The notes: generated by a model not told the origin, from the sequence alone. DNA of 37,770 bases from Oscillospiraceae bacterium (GCA_012513005.1 JAAZCZ010000109.1:1-37770), one strand, 5' to 3'; counted from the stretch's first letter, positions 15,295 through 23,364 are shown. A program made the numbers and translations.

Positions 15295-16094
15295 AGCCCG
15301 AAATAAGCAAGGGCAATAACGCCAAACATCATAATAAAGCCGAGTGTAAAGGCAAGATAGTCAATGCTCCCCATTTTAAGCCTTTTCATGGCAGTTCTGC
15401 CACTGCCGCCGTGATAACAGCGACTTTCCATAGCAACGGCAAGCTCATCAGCGCGGCGGAAAGAGGAGACAAAGAGCGGCACAAGCAAGGGCAGAAGAGC
15501 CTTTGCCCTCTGCGCTAAGCTTCCGGTCTCAAAGTCAGCTCCGCGAGCTTTTTGAGCAGACATAATTTTGTCTGTCTCCTCAATTAAGGTCGGAATAAAT
15601 CTAAGCGCCATGCTCATCATCATGCTCATCTCATGCACAGGTACTTTTATTTTAGAAAGCGGCTTTAATAAACGCTCTAAGCCCGAAGTTAAGGCAACAG
15701 GGCTTGTTGTATAGGTAAGAAGAAAAGTTCCGCATATAAGCAGAATAATTCTGCTTGTCATAAATAGTGCCCGTTTTAGCCCCTGCTTTGTAATTGTGAT
15801 AACCCAAAAGCTAATGAGAACATCACCCTGGGTGTAAAATAGGTTTAATAAGCCTGTCAGAATAATAATAACAACAAGCGGCTTTAAGCCTTTAGTAATA
15901 GTTTTTATGCTGATTTTAGATATTGCTATGCAGGCTATGGTAACTGCCAGCATAATGCCGTAGGAAATCCAGTTAACAGCCGAAAACAGGGCAATAATAA
16001 ATATTAAAACACCTACTAGCTTTGTGCGCGGGTCAAGGCGGTGAGCGGCGGTGTCGCCGGGGAAATACTGACCTAAGGTAACATCTTTAAGCAT
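15291..16094 (-). CDS. ecfT: Energy-coupling factor transporter transmembrane protein EcfT
   Basis: EcfT couples the two ATPases to interchangeable substrate-binding S components for vitamin and metal uptake. The 267-residue protein begins MLKDVTLGQYFPGDTAAHRLDPRTKL, the usual family opening, has about five membrane segments, and carries the ATPase-coupling Ala-Arg-Gly motif as SAQKARGADFETG followed by a second one around AVAMESRCYHGG. An upstream extension to 16223 is open but overlaps ecfA2; the ATG at 16094 overlaps the ecfA2 stop by 8 nt and gives the family start. No S component (EcfS) gene is in the window. Confidence 0.95.
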   Translation of the reverse strand: MLKDVTLGQYFPGDTAAHRLDPRTKLVGVLIFIIALFSAVNWISYGIMLAVTIACIAISKISIKTITKGLKPLVVIIILTGLLNLFYTQGDVLISFWVITITKQGLKRALFMTSRIILLICGTFLLTYTTSPVALTSGLERLLKPLSKIKVPVHEMSMMMSMALRFIPTLIEETDKIMSAQKARGADFETGSLAQRAKALLPLLVPLFVSSFRRADELAVAMESRCYHGGSGRTAMKRLKMGSIDYLAFTLGFIMMFGVIALAYFGL

Positions 16095-16959
16095 TAGTAC
16101 ACCCGCCTTTTTTAATGCTAAGCACAGCATCCTTAAGATGCTCACTTGTGTAAATACCTTCAGGAACAGGAAGCCCGAGCTTGCGGAGCTTTTCTGCAAT
16201 TGCAGTAGGAGCGGGTATATCAAGCCCTATTCTCAAAATATCCTCGGTTCTGGAAAACACCTCGTGCGGGCTGCCGTCCATAAAAATTCCGCCCTCAGAA
16301 AAAACAATAAGCCTGTCGGCAATTCTCGCAGCATCGTCCATACTGTGCGTAACTAAAATAACAGTAGAGCCGCTCTGTTTTCGGTATTCCAAGATATTAT
16401 TAATAATCTCATCGCAACCCTTGGGGTCAAGCCCGGCAGTCGGCTCATCTAAAACTAAAACCTCGGGGCGCATGGCAATAACACCTGCAATAGCAACACG
16501 CCTTTTCTGCCCGCCTGATAGCTCCAAGGGAGATTTTTCAAAAAGCTCCTCACCGACACCAACAAAGCGTGCAGCCTCACGAACACAGTCATCAATTTCG
16601 GCATCGGAAAGCTTCATGTTCTTTGGACCAAAGGCAATATCCTTATAAACAGTCTCCTCAAAGAGCTGATATTCAGGATACTGAAAAACAAGCCCGACCT
16701 TGTATCTGATATTATGTGTGGTTTTCTTATCGGCAAAAATATCAGTGCCGTTATATAAAACCTGCCCCGATGTCGGCTTTAAAAGGCCGTTTAAGTGCTG
16801 AACAAAGGTAGACTTGCCCGAACCCGTGTGCCCTATAAGCGCAACTAATTCACCCTTATTAATTCTGACATCAACACAGCCGATGGCAGTCTTTTCAAAG
16901 GGAGTTCCGGCACTGTATACATGCCTTAGTGCAATTGTTTCTAAAATAGCAGTCTCCAT
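16087..16959 (-). CDS. ecfA2: Energy-coupling factor transporter ATPase EcfA2
   Basis: Second of the two ECF ATPases. The 290-residue protein has Walker A GHTGSGKST (43-51), Q-loop VFQYPEYQLFE, signature LSGGQKRRVAIAG and Walker B VLVLDEPTAGLDP, then the switch histidine in VTHSMDD. The Q-loop form FQYPEYQLF is characteristic of the EcfA2 branch, against FQNPDNQIV in EcfA1. The ATG directly abuts the ecfA1 stop codon (no gap), and its end overlaps ecfT by 8 nt. Confidence 0.95.
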   Translation of the reverse strand: METAILETIALRHVYSAGTPFEKTAIGCVDVRINKGELVALIGHTGSGKSTFVQHLNGLLKPTSGQVLYNGTDIFADKKTTHNIRYKVGLVFQYPEYQLFEETVYKDIAFGPKNMKLSDAEIDDCVREAARFVGVGEELFEKSPLELSGGQKRRVAIAGVIAMRPEVLVLDEPTAGLDPKGCDEIINNILEYRKQSGSTVILVTHSMDDAARIADRLIVFSEGGIFMDGSPHEVFSRTEDILRIGLDIPAPTAIAEKLRKLGLPVPEGIYTSEHLKDAVLSIKKGGCTNA

Positions 16960-17802
16960 TTATTTCACCAAATTAAGGGCATTAACGACTGCAGTAGCGC
17001 AGTCATCTGTCTTTATTGCAGTAAGCGGAACGTTGATACCGCTTTTATTAAGTTCATAAAGCAATTTTGTAGTAGCGGGTACAGAAAGTCCCTCAGACCA
17101 TAAAAGATCAGCATCGGCGAAAACATCGCTAGGTACGCCGTCTGCCACCACCTTGCCCTCAGATAAAACTATAAGTCTGTCTGCATCAACACACTCGGAC
17201 ATATGATGTGTAATAAGCAAAACAGTTATACCCTTTTCCCTGCAAAGCCGAGATACAGTCGAAACAACTTCACGCCTGCCTATGGGGTCTAACATAGCAG
17301 TAGGCTCATCTAAAACAATGCAGTCAGGCTGCATGGCAAGAATACCTGCAATTGCAACCCTCTGCTTTTGCCCGCCGGAGAGCAGGTGAGGGGCGTGCAT
17401 ACGATACTCATACATGCCGACAGTTTTTAGTGCATCGTCAACTCTGCGCCTTATTTCTTCAGGCTCAACACCTAAATTCTCGGGAGCAAAGGCAACATCA
17501 TCCTCAACAAGATTTGCAACTATCTGGTTATCGGGATTTTGAAAGACAAGTCCGACAGTGCGCCTAAGTTCAAGTGTGCGCTCTTTGTCTGCGGTGTCAA
17601 TTCCTGAGACAGTGACTTTTCCGTCACTGGGGAGCAGTATGGCGTTTAAAAGCTTTGCCAAGGTAGACTTCCCGGAGCCGTTATGCCCCAAAACAGCAAC
17701 AAAGCTGCCGCGTTCTATTTCAAGGTCAATGCCGCAGAGTGTGGGAATCTCATCTCCGGGATATGTAAAATGTAGATTTTCTATTTTAATTATCTTATCC
17801 AT
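16960..17802 (-). CDS. ecfA1: Energy-coupling factor transporter ATPase EcfA1
   Basis: First ECF ATPase. With the start at 17802 (MDKIIKIENLHFTYPGDE) the protein is 280 aa, with Walker A GHNGSGKST (39-47), Q-loop VFQNPDNQIVANLVEDD, signature LLSGGQKQRVAIAG, Walker B CIVLDEPTAMLDP and H-loop ITHHMSE. The frame is open to another ATG at 17820, but the family start is the internal one. It overlaps the end of the upstream methyltransferase gene by 13 nt, so all four genes are likely on one transcript. Confidence 0.95.
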   Translation of the reverse strand: MDKIIKIENLHFTYPGDEIPTLCGIDLEIERGSFVAVLGHNGSGKSTLAKLLNAILLPSDGKVTVSGIDTADKERTLELRRTVGLVFQNPDNQIVANLVEDDVAFAPENLGVEPEEIRRRVDDALKTVGMYEYRMHAPHLLSGGQKQRVAIAGILAMQPDCIVLDEPTAMLDPIGRREVVSTVSRLCREKGITVLLITHHMSECVDADRLIVLSEGKVVADGVPSDVFADADLLWSEGLSVPATTKLLYELNKSGINVPLTAIKTDDCATAVVNALNLVK

Positions 17803-18650
17803 CGCATACTGGCTCCACATGGTAATATAAGGCCGCTACTAGTGCAGGTTAGCCCCAATTCGCGGCTTTCGGATCTGCCTCCAAAACGCTTAATAAATAT
17901 GCTGTCGCTTATATATGTAAGAGTACTCGGGGATAGCCCGGTGGTGTAGGAATTAATAAGCACAAAAAGAGGATCATCCGACAAAAGCTGTGCACAGAGT
18001 GAAACAAAGCCCCAAAGATTATCCTCCAAACGCCAAACCTCACCCGAAGGTCCGCGCCCGTAGCTGGGCGGGTCCATAATTATTGCATCGTATTTATTGC
18101 CGCGTCTTATTTCTCGCTCAACAAACTTAATACAGTCATCAACAATCCACCTGACAGGCATCTCGGCAACACCGCTCGATGCGGCATTCTCCTTTGCCCA
18201 GTTAACCATACCCTTAGCAGCGTCCACGTGGCAGACAAAAGCCCCGGCAGACAACGCCGCAACAGTAGCGGCACCCGTGTATGCAAAGAGATTTAAAACC
18301 TTTATTTCTCGTTTAGCAGAGCTAATCGTGCGCCTTATAAAATCCCAGTTAACAGCCTGCTCAGGAAAAAGACCCGTGTGCTTAAAGTTCATAGGCTTAA
18401 CATTAAAACTAAGTTTGTCATAGGAAATCTTCCAAGATTTGGGAAGATCCTTCTTAACCCAAGCGCCGCCGCCCTTGTCACTGCGTGAATATGCAGCATC
18501 ATAGCTCTTCCAGCGTTTGTCTTTTTTTTCGGTATTCCAAATGACCTGAGGATCCGGACGCACAAGTATCTGACTGCCCCAGCGCTCGAGTCTCTCGCCG
18601 CCGCTGCAATCTATAAGCTCATAATCCTGCCATTTATCCGAAATCCACAT
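17790..18650 (-). CDS. Class I SAM-dependent rRNA methyltransferase-like protein
   Basis: A 286-residue Rossmann-fold methyltransferase of the RlmI/RlmK (COG1092) kind. The SAM-binding motif NLFAYTGAATVAAL is at 120-133, the acidic residue binding ribose is D143 (CHVDAAKG) and the catalytic region is DPPSYGRG (193-200). It lacks the N-terminal PUA domain of E. coli RlmI, so the substrate is uncertain: 23S rRNA is likely from family membership but not certain. It overlaps ecfA1 by 13 nt and follows the solute-binding protein gene by 26 nt. Confidence 0.85.
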   Translation of the reverse strand: MWISDKWQDYELIDCSGGERLERWGSQILVRPDPQVIWNTEKKDKRWKSYDAAYSRSDKGGGAWVKKDLPKSWKISYDKLSFNVKPMNFKHTGLFPEQAVNWDFIRRTISSAKREIKVLNLFAYTGAATVAALSAGAFVCHVDAAKGMVNWAKENAASSGVAEMPVRWIVDDCIKFVEREIRRGNKYDAIIMDPPSYGRGPSGEVWRLEDNLWGFVSLCAQLLSDDPLFVLINSYTTGLSPSTLTYISDSIFIKRFGGRSESRELGLTCTSSGLILPCGASMRWIR

Positions 18651-18676
18651 GATTTATCTCCAAATAATTTAAATTA

Positions 18677-19480
18677 TTACTTTGCAAAGTGCCAGAGCGC
18701 AGACTTATAAACCAGTATGCAGTCAACCTTTGCCGTGTCAAGTGACTGAAAACACGCTCTTGCACCGCCCTGCATTCGCTGTATGGCACCCAGCCTGTCT
18801 CTTAAATCCTCGTCTGCATTAATAATATCAAGAAAATACTGACCGGAGTCCATAGCAAGGGTTGCGCCCTTCAATTTCCTAACAGAACGGAACCTATTAT
18901 CATCCCGCACAACCAAAACCAAGCCCTGCTCCATATAGGGGAAAACGGTGGTGTATTGTTTAGAACCGATATCAAGCGCCAAACCGCCCCAAGCAACATC
19001 AATATTGCCGGAGGAAAGCTCAACATAGGCGTTTTCAGCCTTAATGGGAATAAACTCAATCTTCCATCCGAGTCTGTAACAGACATCTCGAGCAAGGTCA
19101 ACATCAAAGCCTCTAAACTGATCTCTTTCCTTGTATGCCATAGGAAATGCGTCAATATCAACGCCGACTATCAAAGTGCGTTTAGGCACGGTTTTAATCT
19201 TCGCCATAGCCTCTTTATCAGCGGGTATAGAAACAGGGTCATGCCCAAACCAGTGCAGGGCATTATTATGCACTGTGCCGTCAGCTGCCGATGCCTGCAA
19301 AGCCGCCATAACATAATAGCGGACGATATCATCGTTTCTAAAACCTATGGCAAGCTGCTTTGTCTCATAGGATTTTAGTATTCTAAACCTGCCGTGTCTC
19401 TCCCCGGCGCTGCACGCAGTAAGAGAAAAAAGCAGTATAGTAACGAGAAATATGCAAATAGCCTTGCTTAGCCTATTCAA
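18677..19480 (-). CDS. Extracellular solute-binding lipoprotein, family 3
   Basis: Periplasmic-binding-protein type II of amino-acid ABC importers. It has a lipoprotein signal ending LLFSLTAC-SAG (lipobox LTAC), and the SBP_bac_3 pattern TLIVGVDIDAFPMAY, FRGFDVDLARDVCYRLG and AENAYVELSSGNIDVAWGG. The frame is open to 19561; I place the start at TTG 19480 because GGGAG lies 8 nt upstream and the signal peptide then has normal length (MNRLSKAICIFLV onward), about 267 aa in all. GTG 19489 is the alternative. An insert of about 70 residues (KSYETKQLAIGFRNDDIV on) precedes the domain. No permease or ATPase gene is adjacent, so it is an orphan binding protein or a sensor. Confidence 0.85.
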   Translation of the reverse strand: MNRLSKAICIFLVTILLFSLTACSAGERHGRFRILKSYETKQLAIGFRNDDIVRYYVMAALQASAADGTVHNNALHWFGHDPVSIPADKEAMAKIKTVPKRTLIVGVDIDAFPMAYKERDQFRGFDVDLARDVCYRLGWKIEFIPIKAENAYVELSSGNIDVAWGGLALDIGSKQYTTVFPYMEQGLVLVVRDDNRFRSVRKLKGATLAMDSGQYFLDIINADEDLRDRLGAIQRMQGGARACFQSLDTAKVDCILVYKSALWHFAK

Positions 19481-19506
19481 GTGTTTCACTCCCAAGTAAT
19501 AAACAG

Positions 19507-19521
19507 TTAGCGTTGCGCTAA
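19507..19521. repeat. Perfect short inverted repeat in the solute-binding protein leader
   Basis: TTAGCG (19507-19512), TTG, CGCTAA (19516-19521). It sits just downstream of an AT-rich promoter-like region (TATAAT at 19528-19523 on the minus strand) and about 27 nt before the TTG start. It could be an operator or a small RNA hairpin; no T-run follows, so it is not a terminator. Confidence 0.5.
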
Positions 19522-19534
19522 TATTATATAATAA

Positions 19535-19561
19535 AGTATATATACATACAGTGCAAGTCAA
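19535..19561 (-). promoter_or_regulatory. Possible promoter of the solute-binding protein series
   Basis: Minus strand: TTGACT (19561-19556) and TATACT (19540-19535) with a short 15-nt spacer. A second candidate -10, TATAAT (19528-19523), has only CTGTAT as -35. The region is very AT-rich, so the exact promoter is uncertain. Confidence 0.4.
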
Positions 19562-19586
19562 ATTTGTAAATATTAATCATAAGCAT

Positions 19587-19617
19587 AAAAAAAGCACGCT
19601 GCATTTTAGCAGCGTGC
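19587..19617 (-). terminator. Intrinsic terminator of the NSS transporter gene
   Basis: Perfect 9-bp stem GCACGCTGC (minus strand 19617-19609) with GCAGCGTGC (19602-19594), 6-nt loop, followed on the minus strand by TTTTTTTATG. It lies 14 nt after the transporter stop codon. Confidence 0.92.
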
Positions 19618-19630
19618 CAAAGTATTATTC

Positions 19631-21076
19631 TTAGAAGAAGAAGTCTTTAACCTGACCCCAGAGAACAAAGAGCATTGCAACCGGAACAACAAACTTAAAG
19701 CAGAGTGTGAAGAAAAGCTTTCCTCTAAACTTATTGCCGTTTTGCTCGCACTCATCAAAGACTGTAGAAGGCTTATACTTCCAACCGATAAGAAAGCTCA
19801 TGAACAGCGCACCGAGAGGCATTAAGACACCCTCAGAAAAGGCGTCATAAAGATCCAGCCAGCAGTCGTTCCAAACCCTGAATCCTGCGGCAACGTCGCC
19901 TGCGGTGATTCCGAGGATCTCGTAAGGAGCCTTAATGGCAGATCCGCCGCTACCCAGAGCGTCAAGAGCTACGGGAAGACCGACTATGAATATAATAGCG
20001 CCGTAAATAAAGGTAATTTTTTTCCTGTTGGGCTCTTTGCCTTTAGCAATTGCCTTATCAACACGGTTTGCAGTGCAGACCTCAAGCAGTGAGATAGAAG
20101 AGGTTACAGCCGCAATAAAGACCAGGAAGTAAAAGAGGAAACCGACGAATGCGCCGAAGTTGCCCATTTTTTCAAAAACAGTGTGCATTGAAACAAAGAG
20201 CAGTCCCGGACCCCCACCGTAATCAACGCCGAATGCGGCGCAAGCCGGCATAACTGCAAAGCCTGCCAAAACTGCAATAAGAGTGTCAGCAAAGGGAATA
20301 ATAAGAGCGTTGCGCTGAAGGTTTTCCTTTTTGGATAGGTAGGAGCCGTATGTAATCATAGCGCCCATGCCGAGTGAAAGCGAGAAGAACATCTGGCCGG
20401 CTGCTGCCTTTAAAACTCCCAAAAATCCAATTTCAGGATTGGAAAACACATCAAGGTTGGGTTTGAGCATAAACTTGTAGCCCTCGATTGCGCCTGGCTG
20501 GAAAGCCACGAACACAACAACAAAGAGCAAAATAACGAAGAGTGCGGGCATACCGACCATAGAAAATCTCTCAATACCCTTTTGAACACCGCCAGCGACT
20601 ATGAGCATGTTGATAATCATGAACAGCCCAAAGAAGAAGAGCATCCCACCGTGGTCATATAGTAAAAATCCGAAAAATCCGCTGCCCTGACCGACAAAGC
20701 TGTCAAGCCCGAGAATCTGAAGCAGGAAGCCCATCATATAGCGCATAACCATTCCGCCGAGCACGCAGTAAAAAGCGAGAATGACGAATGCCGAAATAAC
20801 TCCAAGATATCCTACCCACTTGTGCTTTTTAGAAAACTCTCCGTAAGCGCCGACTGCGGCCAGACCGGTTTTTCTGCCGAGTGCAAGCTCACCCAACATT
20901 ATAGCAATACCGACGAATACAACCAGCAGGAGATAAATAATGAGAAAAGCAAACCCACCATTTTTGCCCATTTTGTAAGGAAATCCCCAAATGTTTCCAA
21001 GACCTACAGCCGAGCCGATTGCTGCCATTAGAAAGCCAAAGTTACTACCCCAGCTACCGCGTTTGTTTTCTTGCAT
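19631..21076 (-). CDS. Neurotransmitter:sodium symporter (NSS/SNF) family transporter
   Basis: LeuT-fold Na+-dependent transporter, usually for amino acids. The 481-residue protein opens with SNFGFLMAAIGSAVGLGNIWGFPYKMGKNGG (residues about 10-40), the helix 1 region with the unwound substrate and sodium site, and continues with LGELALGRKT, then ten or so further membrane helices, e.g. QMFFSLSLGMGAMITYGSYL for helix 6. The family call is firm; the substrate (leucine, tryptophan, alanine and others occur) cannot be fixed by eye. ATG 21076 has GGAGGGAG upstream. It has its own terminator and promoter region, so it is probably monocistronic. Confidence 0.94.
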   Translation of the reverse strand: MQENKRGSWGSNFGFLMAAIGSAVGLGNIWGFPYKMGKNGGFAFLIIYLLLVVFVGIAIMLGELALGRKTGLAAVGAYGEFSKKHKWVGYLGVISAFVILAFYCVLGGMVMRYMMGFLLQILGLDSFVGQGSGFFGFLLYDHGGMLFFFGLFMIINMLIVAGGVQKGIERFSMVGMPALFVILLFVVVFVAFQPGAIEGYKFMLKPNLDVFSNPEIGFLGVLKAAAGQMFFSLSLGMGAMITYGSYLSKKENLQRNALIIPFADTLIAVLAGFAVMPACAAFGVDYGGGPGLLFVSMHTVFEKMGNFGAFVGFLFYFLVFIAAVTSSISLLEVCTANRVDKAIAKGKEPNRKKITFIYGAIIFIVGLPVALDALGSGGSAIKAPYEILGITAGDVAAGFRVWNDCWLDLYDAFSEGVLMPLGALFMSFLIGWKYKPSTVFDECEQNGNKFRGKLFFTLCFKFVVPVAMLFVLWGQVKDFFF

Positions 21077-21236
21077 TTTTCTCCCTCCATAAATGCTATT
21101 CCCGGTATCATATAAATTTGATTCACGGGTATATAAAATAATTATGACTAAATTTATACTAAACTGTGAATAAATGCAAGCGAAAAGATGAATAAACGCT
21201 GCCCCTTTAGCACTTTTAATAACTAAACTGATTTTG

Positions 21237-21260
21237 ACCTAATAATCAATTAGGTTTTTG
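21237..21260 (+). terminator. Isolated terminator-like hairpin in a divergent intergenic region
   Basis: ACCTAAT (21237-21243), 5-nt loop, ATTAGGT (21249-21255), then TTTTG. The stem is AT-rich and weak. Because no plus-strand gene lies upstream, it might be the 3' end of an unannotated small RNA, or chance. Confidence 0.3.
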
Positions 21261-21343
21261 TGCATATTAACAACAAGATTTCGGCAAAACCACGGATATT
21301 TGTTAATTTCTTAACCAAAATAACATAATTTTTGGGTAATGTA

Positions 21344-21373
21344 TTGCAAGTTATCATGCAATTTGTTTATAAT
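21344..21373 (+). promoter_or_regulatory. Sigma-A promoter of the phosphoribosyltransferase gene, with overlapping dyad
   Basis: TTGCAA (21344-21349), 18-nt spacer, perfect -10 TATAAT (21368-21373). An inverted repeat ATTGCA (21343-21348) with TGCAAT (21357-21362) covers the -35 and spacer, the place where a repressor would act. Confidence 0.7.
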
Positions 21374-21417
21374 AATAAGGTGAGCAAGCAAATATTAGCT
21401 GTCGGGAGGCTATTAAA

Positions 21418-21969
21418 TTGAACTACGAAATTGATTTAGCGGGATTAAAAAGAGAGCTACCACTGTGCAAAGTAACAGATGACCTTTACATAGGGGCATT
21501 TGTAATGTTCGGGGATGTAGAGCTAACAGTTCACTGCGCCAAGATGCTCTTAGAAAAAGCGCCGGAATACGATTATCTGATAGCACCGGAAGCCAAGGCA
21601 ATTCCGCTTGTGTACGAAATGGCAAGGCAGTCCGGGGCTGAAAAATATTTCATAGCCCGCAAAGGTGCCAAGGCGTATATGCAGGGAGTCTTTGAGGTTG
21701 AGGTAAGGTCAATTACAACTATGCATATTCAAAAGCTTGTGATAGACGAGGCTGATGCAAGGTTTATAAACGGCAAAAGAATGCTAATTATAGACGATGT
21801 AATATCAACAGGAGAATCACTAAATGCAATGGAAACTCTGGTAAAAAAAGCAGGCGGCACCGTAGCCGGCAAAATGGCAGTATTAGCCGAGGGAGATGCA
21901 AAAAACAGAGACGACATAATAACCTTAGCACACCTGCCCGTATTTAATAAGGACGGCAGCGTAATTTAA
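21418..21969 (+). CDS. Phosphoribosyltransferase (adenine phosphoribosyltransferase-like)
   Basis: Type I PRTase fold, using PRPP to salvage a purine base. The PRPP-binding signature MLIIDDVISTGES lies at 122-134 with D126-D127. The N-terminal part, including YDYLIAPEAKAIPLVYEMARQSG (51-73), resembles Apt-like proteins more than Hpt or Xpt, but the usual Apt opening is diverged, so the base is not certain. Length 183 aa. The start is TTG 21418 with GGGAGG (21404-21409) 8 nt upstream; no in-frame ATG fits. Transcribed alone, between its own promoter and a terminator. Confidence 0.82.
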   Translation: MNYEIDLAGLKRELPLCKVTDDLYIGAFVMFGDVELTVHCAKMLLEKAPEYDYLIAPEAKAIPLVYEMARQSGAEKYFIARKGAKAYMQGVFEVEVRSITTMHIQKLVIDEADARFINGKRMLIIDDVISTGESLNAMETLVKKAGGTVAGKMAVLAEGDAKNRDDIITLAHLPVFNKDGSVI

Positions 21970-21994
21970 TCAATATAATTTTATATCTAAACAC

Positions 21995-22025
21995 AAAACC
22001 GAAATGCTCTGAGCATTTCGGTTTT
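21995..22025. terminator. Bidirectional intrinsic terminator
   Basis: Perfect 14-bp stem AAAACCGAAATGCT (21995-22008) with AGCATTTCGGTTTT (22012-22025), CTG loop. It separates the convergent phosphoribosyltransferase (+) and tadA (-) genes and can terminate both. Confidence 0.92.
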
Positions 22026-22064
22026 ACTAATATTGGATATTAATATGTTTTTATATTTGAAGTT

Positions 22065-22559
22065 TTAGCGTTTTTTATCCCGCAGCTTATTAAAAAACTC
22101 AGAAAGAAGCTTTGCAGACTCCTTCGCCAAAACACCGCCGTAAATTTTGGGTTTGTGCCCGAAATTCTCTTCAAAGAGATTAATCACAGAGCCGCAGGCG
22201 CCGGAATAAGACTCCTTTGCCCCGTAAACAAGCCTGCTTATGCGAGAATTTATTATAGCACCTGCGCACATGCAGCAGGGCTCTAATGTAACAAACATAG
22301 TGCAGCCGGATAAATCCCAACTGCCCCGATAGGCGCAGGCATTTCTAATAGCCTCAATTTCGGCATGGGCGCAGGCATCAGGTATTTCCTCCCTGCGGTT
22401 TCGCCCTTCACCGATTATTGCACCATTTTCATCGCAGATTACGCAGCCGACGGGAACTTCCCCGGCGGCAGCAGCCTCACCTGCCAAAGCCAAGGCAGAT
22501 TTCATATAATCTTCAAAGCAAAGCGGCAAGCTGCCGCTATTTTCAGTGATGTGAGTCAT
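22065..22559 (-). CDS. tadA: tRNA-specific adenosine deaminase
   Basis: Converts A34 to inosine in tRNA-Arg(ACG). The zinc site is H65 and E67 in AHAEIEA, with C95 and C98 in TLEPCCMCAGA; E67 is the proton shuttle. The 164-residue length is normal. The start at 22559 lies inside the mscS 3' end (17-nt overlap); an alternative ATG at residue 19 (MKSALALAGEAA) would give the more common short N-terminus, and I cannot decide between them. Overlap with mscS implies co-transcription. Confidence 0.93.
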   Translation of the reverse strand: MTHITENSGSLPLCFEDYMKSALALAGEAAAAGEVPVGCVICDENGAIIGEGRNRREEIPDACAHAEIEAIRNACAYRGSWDLSGCTMFVTLEPCCMCAGAIINSRISRLVYGAKESYSGACGSVINLFEENFGHKPKIYGGVLAKESAKLLSEFFNKLRDKKR

Positions 22560-23364
22560 TTTTCAAAATATTAACATCCATATGCGGATAGGCAAATGAA
22601 AGCTCTGAATTTTCAATCCTGTTTAGAAGACTCTCGTTAAGTGCAAAATATGCATCCCAGTAATCAGCAGGGCGAACCCATGCTCTGAGGCAATATTTAA
22701 CAGAGCTGTCTAAAAACTCTGTGATAAGCACAACGGGGGGCTTAGAATCAGAAAGCAGTTTTTCAGAAGCAGCAGCGTCAAGCAAAACCTCTCGCACACG
22801 CTCGGGTTTACAGCCATATTCTAGTGTAAGAGCAATATCAATCCTACGCAGATGCTCTGCTGAAAAGTTAATTACATTTGATGAGCAAACCGAGGCGTTG
22901 GGGATATTAATTTTCTTATTGTCAGGGGTCAAGAGTGTGGTATAAAAAAAGCCGATTGTTGTAACAGAACCGGATGTGCCGGCTATTTCTACATAATCAC
23001 CTGAAATAAAGGGCTTTGTCATCAGAATAGTAAAGCCTGAAAACACATTCGAGAGTATATTCTGCATAGAAAGTGAAAGTGCAAGACCTACAACAGAAAG
23101 GGAAGCAACAAGAGTAGCCGAGGGTATGCCCAGCGTGTCAGTTAGAATAAGCAGAACGATAACCCACAAAAATACCTTGACTCCGGAATACGCAAAGCCC
23201 TGAATAACCGAGTCAAATTTCGACTTTTTCAAAGTAGCCTTAATAAATTTCAGCAAAAAGTGAATAACAATAACACTAACAACAAGTGTCAGCAAAGCAG
23301 AAAGCAGAGTCTCAACCTTAAAATTGCCGGCCGAGGTATTCATTAGCTCCTTAATCTTTTCCAT
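22543..23364 (-). CDS. Small-conductance mechanosensitive ion channel (MscS family)
   Basis: Opens under membrane tension to release solutes on osmotic downshock. The 273-residue protein has three membrane helices near 17-40, 55-78 and 83-110; the pore helix region reads LSVVGLALSLSMQNILSNVFSG in two adjoining parts, followed by the beta domain FISGDYVEIAGTSGSVTTIGFFYTTL, a hallmark of the family. The compact size matches MscS itself. GGAG lies 6 nt before the ATG. It shares a divergent promoter region with the hydrolase gene. Confidence 0.94.
   Translation of the reverse strand: MEKIKELMNTSAGNFKVETLLSALLTLVVSVIVIHFLLKFIKATLKKSKFDSVIQGFAYSGVKVFLWVIVLLILTDTLGIPSATLVASLSVVGLALSLSMQNILSNVFSGFTILMTKPFISGDYVEIAGTSGSVTTIGFFYTTLLTPDNKKINIPNASVCSSNVINFSAEHLRRIDIALTLEYGCKPERVREVLLDAAASEKLLSDSKPPVVLITEFLDSSVKYCLRAWVRPADYWDAYFALNESLLNRIENSELSFAYPHMDVNILKNDSHH

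Larger units (their letters stand above)
21077..21417. other. 341-bp divergent intergenic region
   Basis: An AT-rich spacer between the NSS transporter (-) and the phosphoribosyltransferase (+). It holds a weak minus-strand promoter candidate TTGCAT (21179-21174) with TAAATT 17 nt on, a plus-strand promoter (21344-21373) and an isolated terminator-like hairpin ACCTAAT/ATTAGGT (21237-21243 with 21249-21255) followed by TTTTG on the plus strand. The hairpin has no plus-strand gene upstream to terminate. No protein-coding gene is evident. Confidence 0.7.

Noticed and set aside
21077..21417. Guanine or PreQ1-type riboswitch upstream of the phosphoribosyltransferase
   Set aside because: No purine-aptamer core was found and the leader after the promoter is only about 40 nt, too short for one.
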